A stretch of DNA of 64,000 bases from Syntrophus sp963665935. GTDB taxonomy: Bacteria; Desulfobacterota; Syntrophia; Syntrophales; Syntrophaceae. Of the stretch, positions 18,164 to 26,144 are shown in pieces. The stretch lies in assembly GCA_963665935.1 (NCBI GenBank), contig OY762510.1, positions 1,736,001 to 1,800,000 on the forward strand. The letters run 5' to 3'. Position 1 is the stretch's first letter. Every line of letters begins with the position of its first letter. A program made the position numbers and the translations under genes. The notes beneath the pieces are model-generated. The model worked only from the letters and a program-made list of their open reading frames with translations, was not told where the DNA came from and did not search any database.

Positions 18164-20383
18164 TTAATCCTTTTCTTCTCTCACACGGGACATAAGGAGG
18201 CGGTGGCCGAAACGGAGGCACAGGGTTAAGGCAGCGAGGATCAATGAAACGATACTGACAATCCAAAGAATTCTGCGGATAAGGGGCCTGAATTCTAAAA
18301 TGAATGTCCTCAGGCCAGGTGGTACACGGACTCCCAGAAGCGTTCCGCCGACTTGCTCCGTGGACAGGGGCAGGCCTCTATCATCCAAGGCAACCCATTC
18401 CGGGCGATATAGTTTCGACGTAACAAACAGTCTCTCCTTATCAGAAGGCGAAATTCTGATGATATAGCGGCCATCCTTCCCTTCCATGGTTACCTCGCCC
18501 TTCAGGCGATAATCCTGCCATTCGCTGAAATCACGGCATATAGCCCCATTATAGGAACATACGCGCCGCTCTTCCAGATCGGTAACCTCAGGGTTCATCA
18601 GGAATGCCTGGGGCCAGGCGGAATCGTTACGATATAACAGGATTTTATGAGAACTGTCCTCAAATCTTCCCTGGTGTTCACCGAGCAAGACCAGGTTGTT
18701 GACGGGCTTGCTCCTGATATGGATTCCAAATATCTCAAGCATAAATTTGCTCTGGTGTTCATGGAGTTGCTTCAAGTTGTCTCCCAGCTCGGAATCAAGG
18801 GCCATCACGAGGTTGATCCCGAACACGTCGAGCATGGATTTATTGGAAAGAATGTCGTAATGGCCTTGAATCTGGCCGTGGCCGAAAACATGCGACTGGC
18901 CAAGGGTATCCATCGACACGGACTTGATATCGGCGTTGAAGGGCTTTAGCCCGAAAAAGGTGAGATCGGTCAAGCTGTACAGACCATCCTCCACAAAATC
19001 ATAACCGACGGTGAAGGGAACGGTGGCGAATATGCGAGACGCTTTGTTGTCTGCATGCTGGAGAATCCAACCCGGCAGACCCACTTCCTGGCCGAAGTTC
19101 TCATAGTACTGCATGCCCCTGGTGGTCATGGCATTGTGCAAGGCCGGATAGCTGCCGGTCATCATTTGAATTGCCTGCAGAAACAGCAATAAGGGTATCC
19201 AAGGTGTCAACCGGGAATGCCCGTTTCGGCGATCCTGGAACCAGCGCCCAGCCGCGAGCAGGCCGAAGAGGACCAGTCCGTCCCGGTACATCCATGCTCC
19301 GGAAGGGATATTGAACAGCCAGGAGTTCGGCATGAACATCACGGCGAAAGAAAACAGAACGGTGATCGCCAGGGCCCGCTGATCCGGAATGCCGTCGCTC
19401 TGCGATCTGCCCTTTTGGATTCGGTTGATGCTCCAGAGTAAGGCTGCAACGAGGAAGAGGGTCCCCATAAAAGGAATCCGCATGGCATAATCCGCTTTAT
19501 AGGAAGACCACAATTTGCTCAGCCATCCGGCCTCGACAAATTCAGAAGGATTCGTTAGAAGGGGAATCAGCAGGGTATCAAGGGGGCGCAACAGGGTTTT
19601 TAGAAAGGCTGTGAATGAAATGCCGTCCTGGCCTCGGAAATTCACCAGACCATCCGGGAATTTCATCGTTTCAGAAACCAGGTAATACATGTGTTCAGAA
19701 GAGATCAAGCCGGCGATCAAGATTGAACCGGACAGCCTCAGCAGCAGGTCTTTGCGGTTCATTGCCGCAACAATGACGTAGACCAGCAGGATGCTGGAGT
19801 ATACAACCAGCACGCCGGTATGACTGTTTAAAGCCCAAAGCCCGCCGACAAGGCCCAGCATAAGCATCAGGTTCAGCGACTCCCGTCGTTCCGAACTGAA
19901 GCAGAGACGCCGGAGGTAAAAAAAGATCACGGGGAACAGGCACCAGCAATGGAAGACCGACGGCCAATCGTCGCTGTAGATATACTCAACCGTCGGCGCA
20001 AGGCACAGAAAGCTCAGACCGATCAAAAGCCGGAGGGGCGTTCTGAGCTGCAAATCCGCGCATAGACGCCAGAGATAGATCAATGCCACGCCCAGATACA
20101 GGGCGTAAAAGAGAGGAAGGATCCAGCGAATTGATAACCAGGGATACAAAAGGAAAGGCGGCGCTAGATCCATACGGAAGCCGATGGGCATCGGCGTCCC
20201 CAGGCCCAGATCATCGCTCCACATGGGGGGCATTCTGCCTTCCCAGAGGGCCGTCGCATATTGCAGCGTAGACCAGACGCTGTTGGGCCATTCCTCCCGA
20301 TCATGAGGCCCGTAAAGGATCATGGGCATCAGGAATAGAATGCCTGCCGCAATATGCAGCCAGATCGCCCTTGAGCGGCTCAA
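18164..20383 (-). CDS. YfhO-like multi-spanning membrane protein (GT-C type)
   Basis: 739 residues. About a dozen hydrophobic segments fill residues 8-430, and a soluble region follows. A membrane-proximal stretch of YfhO pattern appears near the end (RLFVTSKLYRPEWVALDDRGL, later VRVPPGLRTFILEFRP), then a final transmembrane helix and a basic tail. YfhO relatives are thought to be GT-C glycosyltransferases acting on lipid-linked sugars; the donor and acceptor are unknown here. The start is TTG at 20383, the first possible codon after an in-frame stop, with AAGG and GGGGAG upstream. First of a minus-strand run of envelope-polysaccharide type genes when read by coordinate. Confidence 0.6.
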   Translation of the reverse strand: MSRSRAIWLHIAAGILFLMPMILYGPHDREEWPNSVWSTLQYATALWEGRMPPMWSDDLGLGTPMPIGFRMDLAPPFLLYPWLSIRWILPLFYALYLGVALIYLWRLCADLQLRTPLRLLIGLSFLCLAPTVEYIYSDDWPSVFHCWCLFPVIFFYLRRLCFSSERRESLNLMLMLGLVGGLWALNSHTGVLVVYSSILLVYVIVAAMNRKDLLLRLSGSILIAGLISSEHMYYLVSETMKFPDGLVNFRGQDGISFTAFLKTLLRPLDTLLIPLLTNPSEFVEAGWLSKLWSSYKADYAMRIPFMGTLFLVAALLWSINRIQKGRSQSDGIPDQRALAITVLFSFAVMFMPNSWLFNIPSGAWMYRDGLVLFGLLAAGRWFQDRRNGHSRLTPWIPLLLFLQAIQMMTGSYPALHNAMTTRGMQYYENFGQEVGLPGWILQHADNKASRIFATVPFTVGYDFVEDGLYSLTDLTFFGLKPFNADIKSVSMDTLGQSHVFGHGQIQGHYDILSNKSMLDVFGINLVMALDSELGDNLKQLHEHQSKFMLEIFGIHIRSKPVNNLVLLGEHQGRFEDSSHKILLYRNDSAWPQAFLMNPEVTDLEERRVCSYNGAICRDFSEWQDYRLKGEVTMEGKDGRYIIRISPSDKERLFVTSKLYRPEWVALDDRGLPLSTEQVGGTLLGVRVPPGLRTFILEFRPLIRRILWIVSIVSLILAALTLCLRFGHRLLMSRVREEKD

Positions 20384-20483
20384 CGCACCTTACTCCCCGC
20401 GGACTTTTTGTCCTCTTCCGGTGCGGACCGCCCAAAGATGATCCTGATAGGAAAAATCCGTCGCCGTTGCTGCTGGATGAACG

Positions 20484-21920
20484 TCATACAAATTTAATCC
20501 TTTGTGCGGCAAAGAAAGCCATGCGTAATAGCAGGCAGCCATGACTCCAGCGGCTGATGCTCGTTGAGCCATAGGTTCGTTCATGATACCGGATGGGCAG
20601 ATCGATGATCTTCAGCCCCAGTTTTGCCGCGCCAAAGATTAAATCAAAATCGCCGAAAGGGTCGAAGTCGCCGAAATACGAACGGTTGGCCGTGATCAAT
20701 TGGTAGTCCTCCTTCCAGAGAACTTTAGTGCCGCAAAGTGTGTCCTTGACCGGCTGACAGAGCAGCCATGAGAACAACAGGCTGAAAAATTTATTGCCGA
20801 CAAGGTTGAAGAAGCGCATGGCCTCTTCCTCCATTGGATAGACCAGACGGACTCCGTTAATAAAATCCCCCCGTCGGGAATTCAGGGCCTCATAGAAACG
20901 GGGCAGATCCTCCGGCGGGACCGTCATATCGGCATCGAGAATCATCAGCATATCGCCGTGAGCTTTTTCAAAGCCCAAACGAACCGCGTCATTCTTCCCG
21001 ATGCCTGGCTGGCGGTACAGCTGGGTTTTTCTCTCCGGATGGGCGAAAATTTCTTTTTCGATCACGGAAAACGTATCATCGCAGGAGTGCCCCTCAATAA
21101 AAACAAGCTCCGTTTCAGCGCCCATCCGGGGTATGCGGTTAAAGAGCTGCCTGATGTTGCCCGCTTCATTGCGCGCGGGAATAATGACGGAAACGATCGG
21201 TTCTTGTTTTGCCTTGTCGGGAATAGGCCGGGCGACAATGAAGTTGGTCAAAGCAAAAAGACAAAAAGGCCACAATTTGACGAGGATCTTGTTGCATAGG
21301 CGGGACAGCAGCAATGTCCGGAGCGGCCATAGGATCTCCGGCCAGGAGCGGATGACCTCGAAGCCGGAGAGATTCAACAGGCCCGTAACATCCTCCACAG
21401 TCAACCAGTTCTGCTTCAATTTGGGTTTTGCCATGCCGAGTTTCTCTGCGATTTCCAGGAACGGTTCCCAGAGGCGGCTATAAGAGTTGATGATCAGCCT
21501 CGTTCTGGGATGGCAGAGGATTGAGATCTGTTCGAATACTCTCTGTACATCCCAGAGATCATTGATGAGGTCCGAAAGGATAATGACATCAAAGGGTCCT
21601 TTCAGCTCATGCAGATCGTGAGCGTCGGCCTCGACAAACTCCATTTCGGGATGGGCCTTTTCGGCGCGTCTGAGCATTTCCAGTGAAAAATCGACACCCA
21701 CACCCCGCGATGGCCGTAAGGAAGACAGCAGGTCGCCATTTTCACACCCCACTTCCAGAACCCGTTGCCCCGGCGCTACCAGAAAACGATATACCTGGAT
21801 CAGGCGCTCGTGATAGGCTCCTCCCAATCCTTTCCATGTGTCTGACCTGCGGGAGACCTCATCCCAATGGTTCCGCCGCACCTGCTGGTATTTAATAAAG
21901 TTGATATCGCTAGAGGACAT
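20484..21920 (-). CDS. Methyltransferase-glycosyltransferase 2 fusion
   Basis: 478 residues with two enzymes in one chain. Residues about 30-170 are a class I SAM methyltransferase: VLEVGCENGDLL is motif I and GVGVDFSLEML motif II. Residues about 240-470 are a family 2 glycosyltransferase of the dolichyl-phosphate-mannose synthase kind: VSVIIPARNEAGNI, then LDADMTVPPEDL (DxD), and CGTKVLWKEDY. The C-terminus includes an RYHERTYGSTSISRW motif usual in such enzymes. There are few hydrophobic residues beyond a short segment near 200-220. A role in polyprenyl-linked sugar transfer is inference from neighbours. Confidence 0.8.
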   Translation of the reverse strand: MSSSDINFIKYQQVRRNHWDEVSRRSDTWKGLGGAYHERLIQVYRFLVAPGQRVLEVGCENGDLLSSLRPSRGVGVDFSLEMLRRAEKAHPEMEFVEADAHDLHELKGPFDVIILSDLINDLWDVQRVFEQISILCHPRTRLIINSYSRLWEPFLEIAEKLGMAKPKLKQNWLTVEDVTGLLNLSGFEVIRSWPEILWPLRTLLLSRLCNKILVKLWPFCLFALTNFIVARPIPDKAKQEPIVSVIIPARNEAGNIRQLFNRIPRMGAETELVFIEGHSCDDTFSVIEKEIFAHPERKTQLYRQPGIGKNDAVRLGFEKAHGDMLMILDADMTVPPEDLPRFYEALNSRRGDFINGVRLVYPMEEEAMRFFNLVGNKFFSLLFSWLLCQPVKDTLCGTKVLWKEDYQLITANRSYFGDFDPFGDFDLIFGAAKLGLKIIDLPIRYHERTYGSTSISRWSHGCLLLRMAFFAAQRIKFV

Positions 21921-22003
21921 GGAACATTATTTTCTTGAAGCTGGGGTATCGTGAAGACCTGCACCCATTTCCGGAACAAGACCGCTTCCGGCCATAGGCG
22001 ATT

Positions 22004-22909
22004 TCAACCGGCTTGAATTGCCGGACTCGTGAGTGCTTCAGCTGACCCGGCTGCCGGGGTACCCTGGCAGGCAGCCAGGACATTCATTCCGGATCCGGAA
22101 GGAATGATGGCTCTGATTCCTTTCGCCGTTCGCGGAAGGACTTTCCCGGTGGTGGCCTCTTTGAGATGGTATCCGCACCCCATCAGGAGATCGACCAACG
22201 CCTCGAATTTATCCATCTTGTCCAGGTACACATAGGGGGCAAGCTCTACCATGATCAAGGGCGCAAACTCCTTCAGGCAGGCCGCCGCTCCTTTGAGGAC
22301 GTCGTATTCATTTCCATCGACATCCAGTTTGATCAAGTTGAGCCTTGAGAATCGGCTGTTCGCAAACATCATCTGGTCAAGGGTCGCCACCTCGGCGCCA
22401 TTCGTCGGCATAAGGCGGCCGAGATGACCTTCATTCAGATCTTCCGCCGATTCGAGGGGCCAGCTTGAGTAGATAAAGTCCGGTTTAGCCGCTGTTGAGG
22501 CATCCGACACCAGCAGAACCTGCCGGGCATCGATTCGCCTGCCAAGCGTTACGTTCAACGAAATATTTTTCTTCATCTTGGAAAAGGCATAATCCGTCGG
22601 CTCAAAGGCCACGACCCACCCCCCATCTCCGACCAGCTTCGCCAGAGGAAGGGTATGGGCTCCGATATTTGCCCCGATGTCAATCACCGTATCCCCGGGC
22701 TTTACAATGGCGGCATATTGCTTCAAGACTCCAACTTCAAACCCACCCAGCAGGTAAATCGAAAGATCAATCCCCTCGCTCAAGTCAAGGGCCCAACGAA
22801 TCCCTGAACGCGTGACAACCACCCGGGATGACAAACCGAGCAATGAGCGGGTGCTTCTGAGCAGGCGGGAAGCAATTCTGGCGAGAAATATTTTCTGAAC
22901 AGTTCTCAA
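22004..22909 (-). CDS. FkbM family methyltransferase
   Basis: About 301 residues. The FkbM core is clear: PGDTVIDIGANIGAHTLPLAK (motif I), VVAFEPTDYAFSKMKKNI, and the family's LNLIKLDVDGNEYDVLKGA with the Asp-Gly pair. Such enzymes O-methylate sugars or lipids, and the setting among glycosyl-transfer genes supports a surface glycan substrate. The start is uncertain: the furthest codon is TTG at 22909 and no ribosome site is close to it. Confidence 0.8.
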   Translation of the reverse strand: MRTVQKIFLARIASRLLRSTRSLLGLSSRVVVTRSGIRWALDLSEGIDLSIYLLGGFEVGVLKQYAAIVKPGDTVIDIGANIGAHTLPLAKLVGDGGWVVAFEPTDYAFSKMKKNISLNVTLGRRIDARQVLLVSDASTAAKPDFIYSSWPLESAEDLNEGHLGRLMPTNGAEVATLDQMMFANSRFSRLNLIKLDVDGNEYDVLKGAAACLKEFAPLIMVELAPYVYLDKMDKFEALVDLLMGCGYHLKEATTGKVLPRTAKGIRAIIPSGSGMNVLAACQGTPAAGSAEALTSPAIQAG

Positions 22910-23031
22910 AATTTATTGGATGATTTCCTTCTAAAGTTGCGATGAAAAAGAAATAATTTCCATCGACGGCCTTGTTCCTGTCTATCCGAGAAAACCTTTA
23001 AGACAACGTTCGTGGCTTCGTAGAAAGCGTA

Positions 23032-23844
23032 TCATTTACCAGAAAGAAGTTTTGTTGTCAAAACGGTTGATTCTTCATTCCGCAATCTTGTGCTCAATGT
23101 TGCCACGAAAAAAGAGGCAGCTATTCTGGGAAAACGACGGGCCAGAATTAAATCCGCCGCCATGCATATTTTATAAAGTGCATGGGGTACCGGTATTTTT
23201 ACCGAAACACCGCCCGTTGCAAAGTACGAGAGACCGGAGAAATATCCGATTTTTGTTCGAGTCAGGTCGTAGTCATGCGCTATACGCTGGAGCCATCCGT
23301 TCTTTTGAAAGAAGACGAGATAGGGCATGGCAAGGTTCGCGGAAGAAAGAGGCCCTTGCACATCGGCAAGATCAGGCTCCGTTATCGTGAAATCCATTCG
23401 CTCATAATGTAAGTAGCGATAGATCGGGTAGGATAATAAGGAAATAAAAGGTTCCAATAAGATGATTTTTCCGTGATCGGCCAGTTTTTTCCTTGCACGG
23501 ATCAGGAATTCGATAGGTTGTTTTATGTGATGCAGGGCATTGATCAATAATAGAGCATCCAAGCTGTGATCCGTGATTCCGTCATACTGATCAATGTGCA
23601 TGCAATCAAATACATGGTCAACGTATTCAAGACGCAAGATATCGGAGGTCATGCAATCCGGATAAAATTCTTTCAGCGGCGAAGCGCCGCTGCCTATTTC
23701 CAGTATCCTGCCTTGTTCGTTTGTAACGCAACTCCCAAGCATCTCATCGTATGCGCTCTTGTACCAGTGCAGCAGATTCCGGTTCCGCCTGATTAATGAA
23801 CGGTGTGCATTGGTCGTTAAAAAATCTCTTTGGAATAAATCCAA
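23032..23844 (-). CDS. SAM-dependent class I methyltransferase
   Basis: 270 residues. RILEIGSGASPLKEF is motif I, the acidic end of strand 2 is in MTSDILRLEYV, and DALLLINALHHIKQP is the motif IV/post-motif typical of type 11 methyltransferases. The C-terminal third has two hydrophobic stretches (LVFFQ, ALYKICMAADLIL) and may be membrane associated. A TTG start at 23844 is supported by GGAGG eight bases upstream. Substrate unknown; the neighbourhood suggests a lipid or glycan. Confidence 0.78.
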   Translation of the reverse strand: MDLFQRDFLTTNAHRSLIRRNRNLLHWYKSAYDEMLGSCVTNEQGRILEIGSGASPLKEFYPDCMTSDILRLEYVDHVFDCMHIDQYDGITDHSLDALLLINALHHIKQPIEFLIRARKKLADHGKIILLEPFISLLSYPIYRYLHYERMDFTITEPDLADVQGPLSSANLAMPYLVFFQKNGWLQRIAHDYDLTRTKIGYFSGLSYFATGGVSVKIPVPHALYKICMAADLILARRFPRIAASFFVATLSTRLRNEESTVLTTKLLSGK

Positions 23845-24018
23845 AAAACGAACCTCCTTAAGAAAATGCCCCCTTCTTCGTATGTTGCGTTCCGGGAACG
23901 CAACAAACTGCGGTTGATAAATTTTAAAGCGGCATTATTGAACAGCAAGACAAGATATTGTCCACAGCGACATGAGTTAAGCCATTTGGATTGCGGCACT
24001 GCTGAAAAAAACGGCCTT

Positions 24019-24744
24019 CTATTTTCCCCGCTTCCTTGTGAAAAGGATAACGGTGATTAAAACGATGATCGTTAATGTCAGAAGCAGGGAAATATTTGAT
24101 AAGTAAGGAATTTTGCGACTCGACCCCAAGCTTTTGTTGTTATAACCATCCAGAAGAATCATCTCCAGCAGTTGATCTTCGTTGATGCTTGTCCCCTTGA
24201 TTTGTCTATCCTCCAGTCCATTGAGATAGGAGAGCAATTTTTTCTGGGAGGCTTTTTCCGATAGGCGTTTTAATTTTGCGCTGATGCGGTCGATGTTTGA
24301 TTTTTTTATTGTTTTTGTCAGTGGCGTATAAATATGTAAAAAGATTTTGCCTGACTTGACCTCTGAAGGGTCAATTTCCATTCTCAGATTGAATCGTTTG
24401 TCAATCCCTTTAAGAATCTCCGCCGCATAAATGTATCGTTGTCCATTCTGGCCAATAAATCGGATGACTAAAAAGCCGACTTTTAAACTATGTTTGTCGA
24501 TCAAAATCAAATCGTTGGAATGGGGAAATCGGATGCCGCTGTTCAATAAGGCAACGCATAAATAGGAAGGATATTTTAATAAATGGATGTGTCGCTCCAC
24601 ACCGGGCAGAGAAGAAATCTCAAAGGTAATGGGACCGGATTGCAAATCCCCCGCATACGCCGCCCCAGGAACCAAAAAGGATAAAAAGCTTATAAGGATT
24701 AGGCAGTGACGGTGCACTTTAAGGGATTGTATCGTTTTTCTCAT
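24019..24744 (-). CDS. Secreted single-pass membrane protein of unknown function
   Basis: About 241 residues from the ATG at 24744 (an alternative ATG at 24774 adds ten residues; neither has a convincing ribosome site). The N-terminus is a signal peptide ending near PGAAYA. A beta-rich extracytoplasmic domain follows, then a lysine-rich helical stretch (ISAKLKRLSEKASQKK), and a C-terminal transmembrane helix (LLLTLTIIVLITVILF) ends in RKRGK. This is the layout of a membrane-anchored periplasmic or surface protein. I do not recognise the family. Confidence 0.6.
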   Translation of the reverse strand: MRKTIQSLKVHRHCLILISFLSFLVPGAAYAGDLQSGPITFEISSLPGVERHIHLLKYPSYLCVALLNSGIRFPHSNDLILIDKHSLKVGFLVIRFIGQNGQRYIYAAEILKGIDKRFNLRMEIDPSEVKSGKIFLHIYTPLTKTIKKSNIDRISAKLKRLSEKASQKKLLSYLNGLEDRQIKGTSINEDQLLEMILLDGYNNKSLGSSRKIPYLSNISLLLTLTIIVLITVILFTRKRGK

Positions 24745-24967
24745 ACCTTCGCTTGCACACCTTTGCGCTTCCATCTCGCAGCGGCAGATGTCCTGCGCGG
24801 CTTCATAAATTTAAAACAATAATTTTATTGACCATTTTACGAAACATCCTCCTTAATCACAATATTAATCTCTTTGTCAAATATATTCTGTCAGGAAATA
24901 CGGGATTGCAACCGATGGGGCAGGATTTCGGGTTTTAAATGCGGGAAGGGTTATTCAGGGGAGCGGT

Positions 24968-25002
24968 TTTGCGCCGCCCCATTGGGCATGAGACGGCGCA
25001 AA
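24968..25002. terminator. Hairpin after the FmdE-like gene, terminator-like
   Basis: TTTGCGCCG (24968-24976) pairs perfectly with CGGCGCAAA (24994-25002) across a 17-base loop, six bases beyond the stop of the minus-strand gene ending at 25009. There is no T run after it, so it may only protect the 3' end. Confidence 0.45.
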
Positions 25003-25008
25003 TTCTGT

Positions 25009-25578
25009 TTAAAGGTAAGGATCGGTACCCTGGCAGCCGAGACAGATTTCCCCGTCGCTGACGGGGTAGGACTCGCCGCATTTGGGGCAGAGGGCAACCT
25101 TTCCCTTGTGCTTTTCCTGGACAAAATCGGGCTTAAGCTTCACAGGCCTGATACTTAATATATCCTGTCCGGCTTCCCGGATTTCTCTGTAAAGCCTTTC
25201 GGTATCCTGTTCCTGCTTGGTTTTCAGTTTCATGAACCAGTTCCGAACCTCCTGCCAGGGTTCCATTTTCGCCACATCCAGAAAAACCCGCACCCCTTCG
25301 TGGGTGTACTTATCATAAAGGCTGAGCGCATAGCGCCCCAAGGGGAGGACCGTGAGCCATCCATTGCCGTATGTGCAGGGGGTAAGGAGCTGGACGGCAT
25401 CGGGGAGGCAGGTTTTTGTTTCACAGAGGGCATCATAGAGAACTCCTTCGGGGAGATTCTTTACCGCCAGATCCACCATGAATCCGCCGATAAGGACACC
25501 GGGGGCGGGAAATCCGTGAAAGGACCGTACGACTTCAATATATTCATCATAAGAGTAAGACATGATCTTCGTAGTCAT
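25009..25578 (-). CDS. FmdE family protein (formylmethanofuran dehydrogenase subunit E-like)
   Basis: 189 residues. The N-terminal domain holds the family motif FHGFPAPGVLIGGFMVDLA (FHGHxxPG-like; the second His is Phe) and a conserved CETKTCLPDAVQLLTPCTYGNGWL. The C-terminus is a zinc ribbon, CPKCGESYPVSDGEICLGC. FmdE-like proteins travel with molybdenum or tungsten enzymes in anaerobes; their exact role is not settled. It diverges from the molybdopterin oxidoreductase at 26145, which fits that association. AAGGAGG stands before the start. Confidence 0.8.
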   Translation of the reverse strand: MTTKIMSYSYDEYIEVVRSFHGFPAPGVLIGGFMVDLAVKNLPEGVLYDALCETKTCLPDAVQLLTPCTYGNGWLTVLPLGRYALSLYDKYTHEGVRVFLDVAKMEPWQEVRNWFMKLKTKQEQDTERLYREIREAGQDILSIRPVKLKPDFVQEKHKGKVALCPKCGESYPVSDGEICLGCQGTDPYL

Positions 25579-25663
25579 GATGTGGTTTTCCTCCTTAAAT
25601 AAACATGAAATCCGTCGAGACTTCGCAATCTCGAAGGATTAATGAAAGATTTAAATTGTATAA

Positions 25664-25692
25664 AACTTATGTCCTGGTTTTCATAATGTCAA
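25664..25692 (-). promoter_or_regulatory. Promoter of the FmdE-like gene
   Basis: Minus strand TTGACA (25692-25687), 17-bp spacer, TAAGTT (25669-25664). A 13-bp palindrome CATAAG-T-CTTATG lies just upstream at 25716-25728, and a half copy (ACTTATG, 25665-25671) covers the -10 box. Confidence 0.5.
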
Positions 25693-26068
25693 GACGAAAA
25701 GTTGGGCATCCTGTACATAAGTCTTATGCCCATATGCCGGAGGCATCCTTGCCGGGTCCATGCTTCGGAAAGGTTTTATCTCATTATCTATGTAAAGTGA
25801 GAGAGATGAAGCTTTGGGAGTGCCTTTTAGAAAGTGAACAGCGTTCAATACTGTTTTGGGTTAAATGAGGGAAAAATTCTTCTAAAGTTCTGGTCCCAGA
25901 GAGGCAGGACTTTATCGTATCTGTAGAAAATAACTCCAGAAAGTAGCTTCAATGCACTGATGTACCCATCAAAATCCCATGAAGCCCCTGCTGGTGGGGG
26001 TTATGTTAATCGTAATAGAAACTGTCGATTTTACTTGGGAAAAAAAATGAACGACGCTCATTTTTTAC
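25693..26068. other. Divergent intergenic region
   Basis: About 375 bases between the FmdE-like and molybdopterin-enzyme promoters. A weak 87-codon frame (25605-25868, +) has no ribosome site and no recognisable product. AAAAAATGA (26042-26050) and TCATTTTTT (26058-26066) form an AT-rich inverted repeat just upstream of the next -35 box. I recognise no riboswitch. Confidence 0.4.
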
Positions 26069-26107
26069 TTGACGGGAAGAGGAAAAAGATGTATTTATGC
26101 CATAAAT
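26069..26107 (+). promoter_or_regulatory. Promoter with palindrome for the molybdopterin enzyme
   Basis: TTGACG (26069-26074), 17-bp spacer, TATTTA (26092-26097). A perfect 7-bp-arm palindrome ATTTATG-C-CATAAAT (26093-26107) covers the -10 box and the likely start site. This looks like a repressor operator. Confidence 0.5.
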
Positions 26108-26144
26108 GATACTTGTAAAATAAAAATCGTTGGAGGGTTAAGAG

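Noticed and set aside
25605..25868. Small + strand gene upstream of the molybdopterin enzyme
   Set aside because: No ribosome site, no family resemblance, and it crosses the promoter of the divergent gene.
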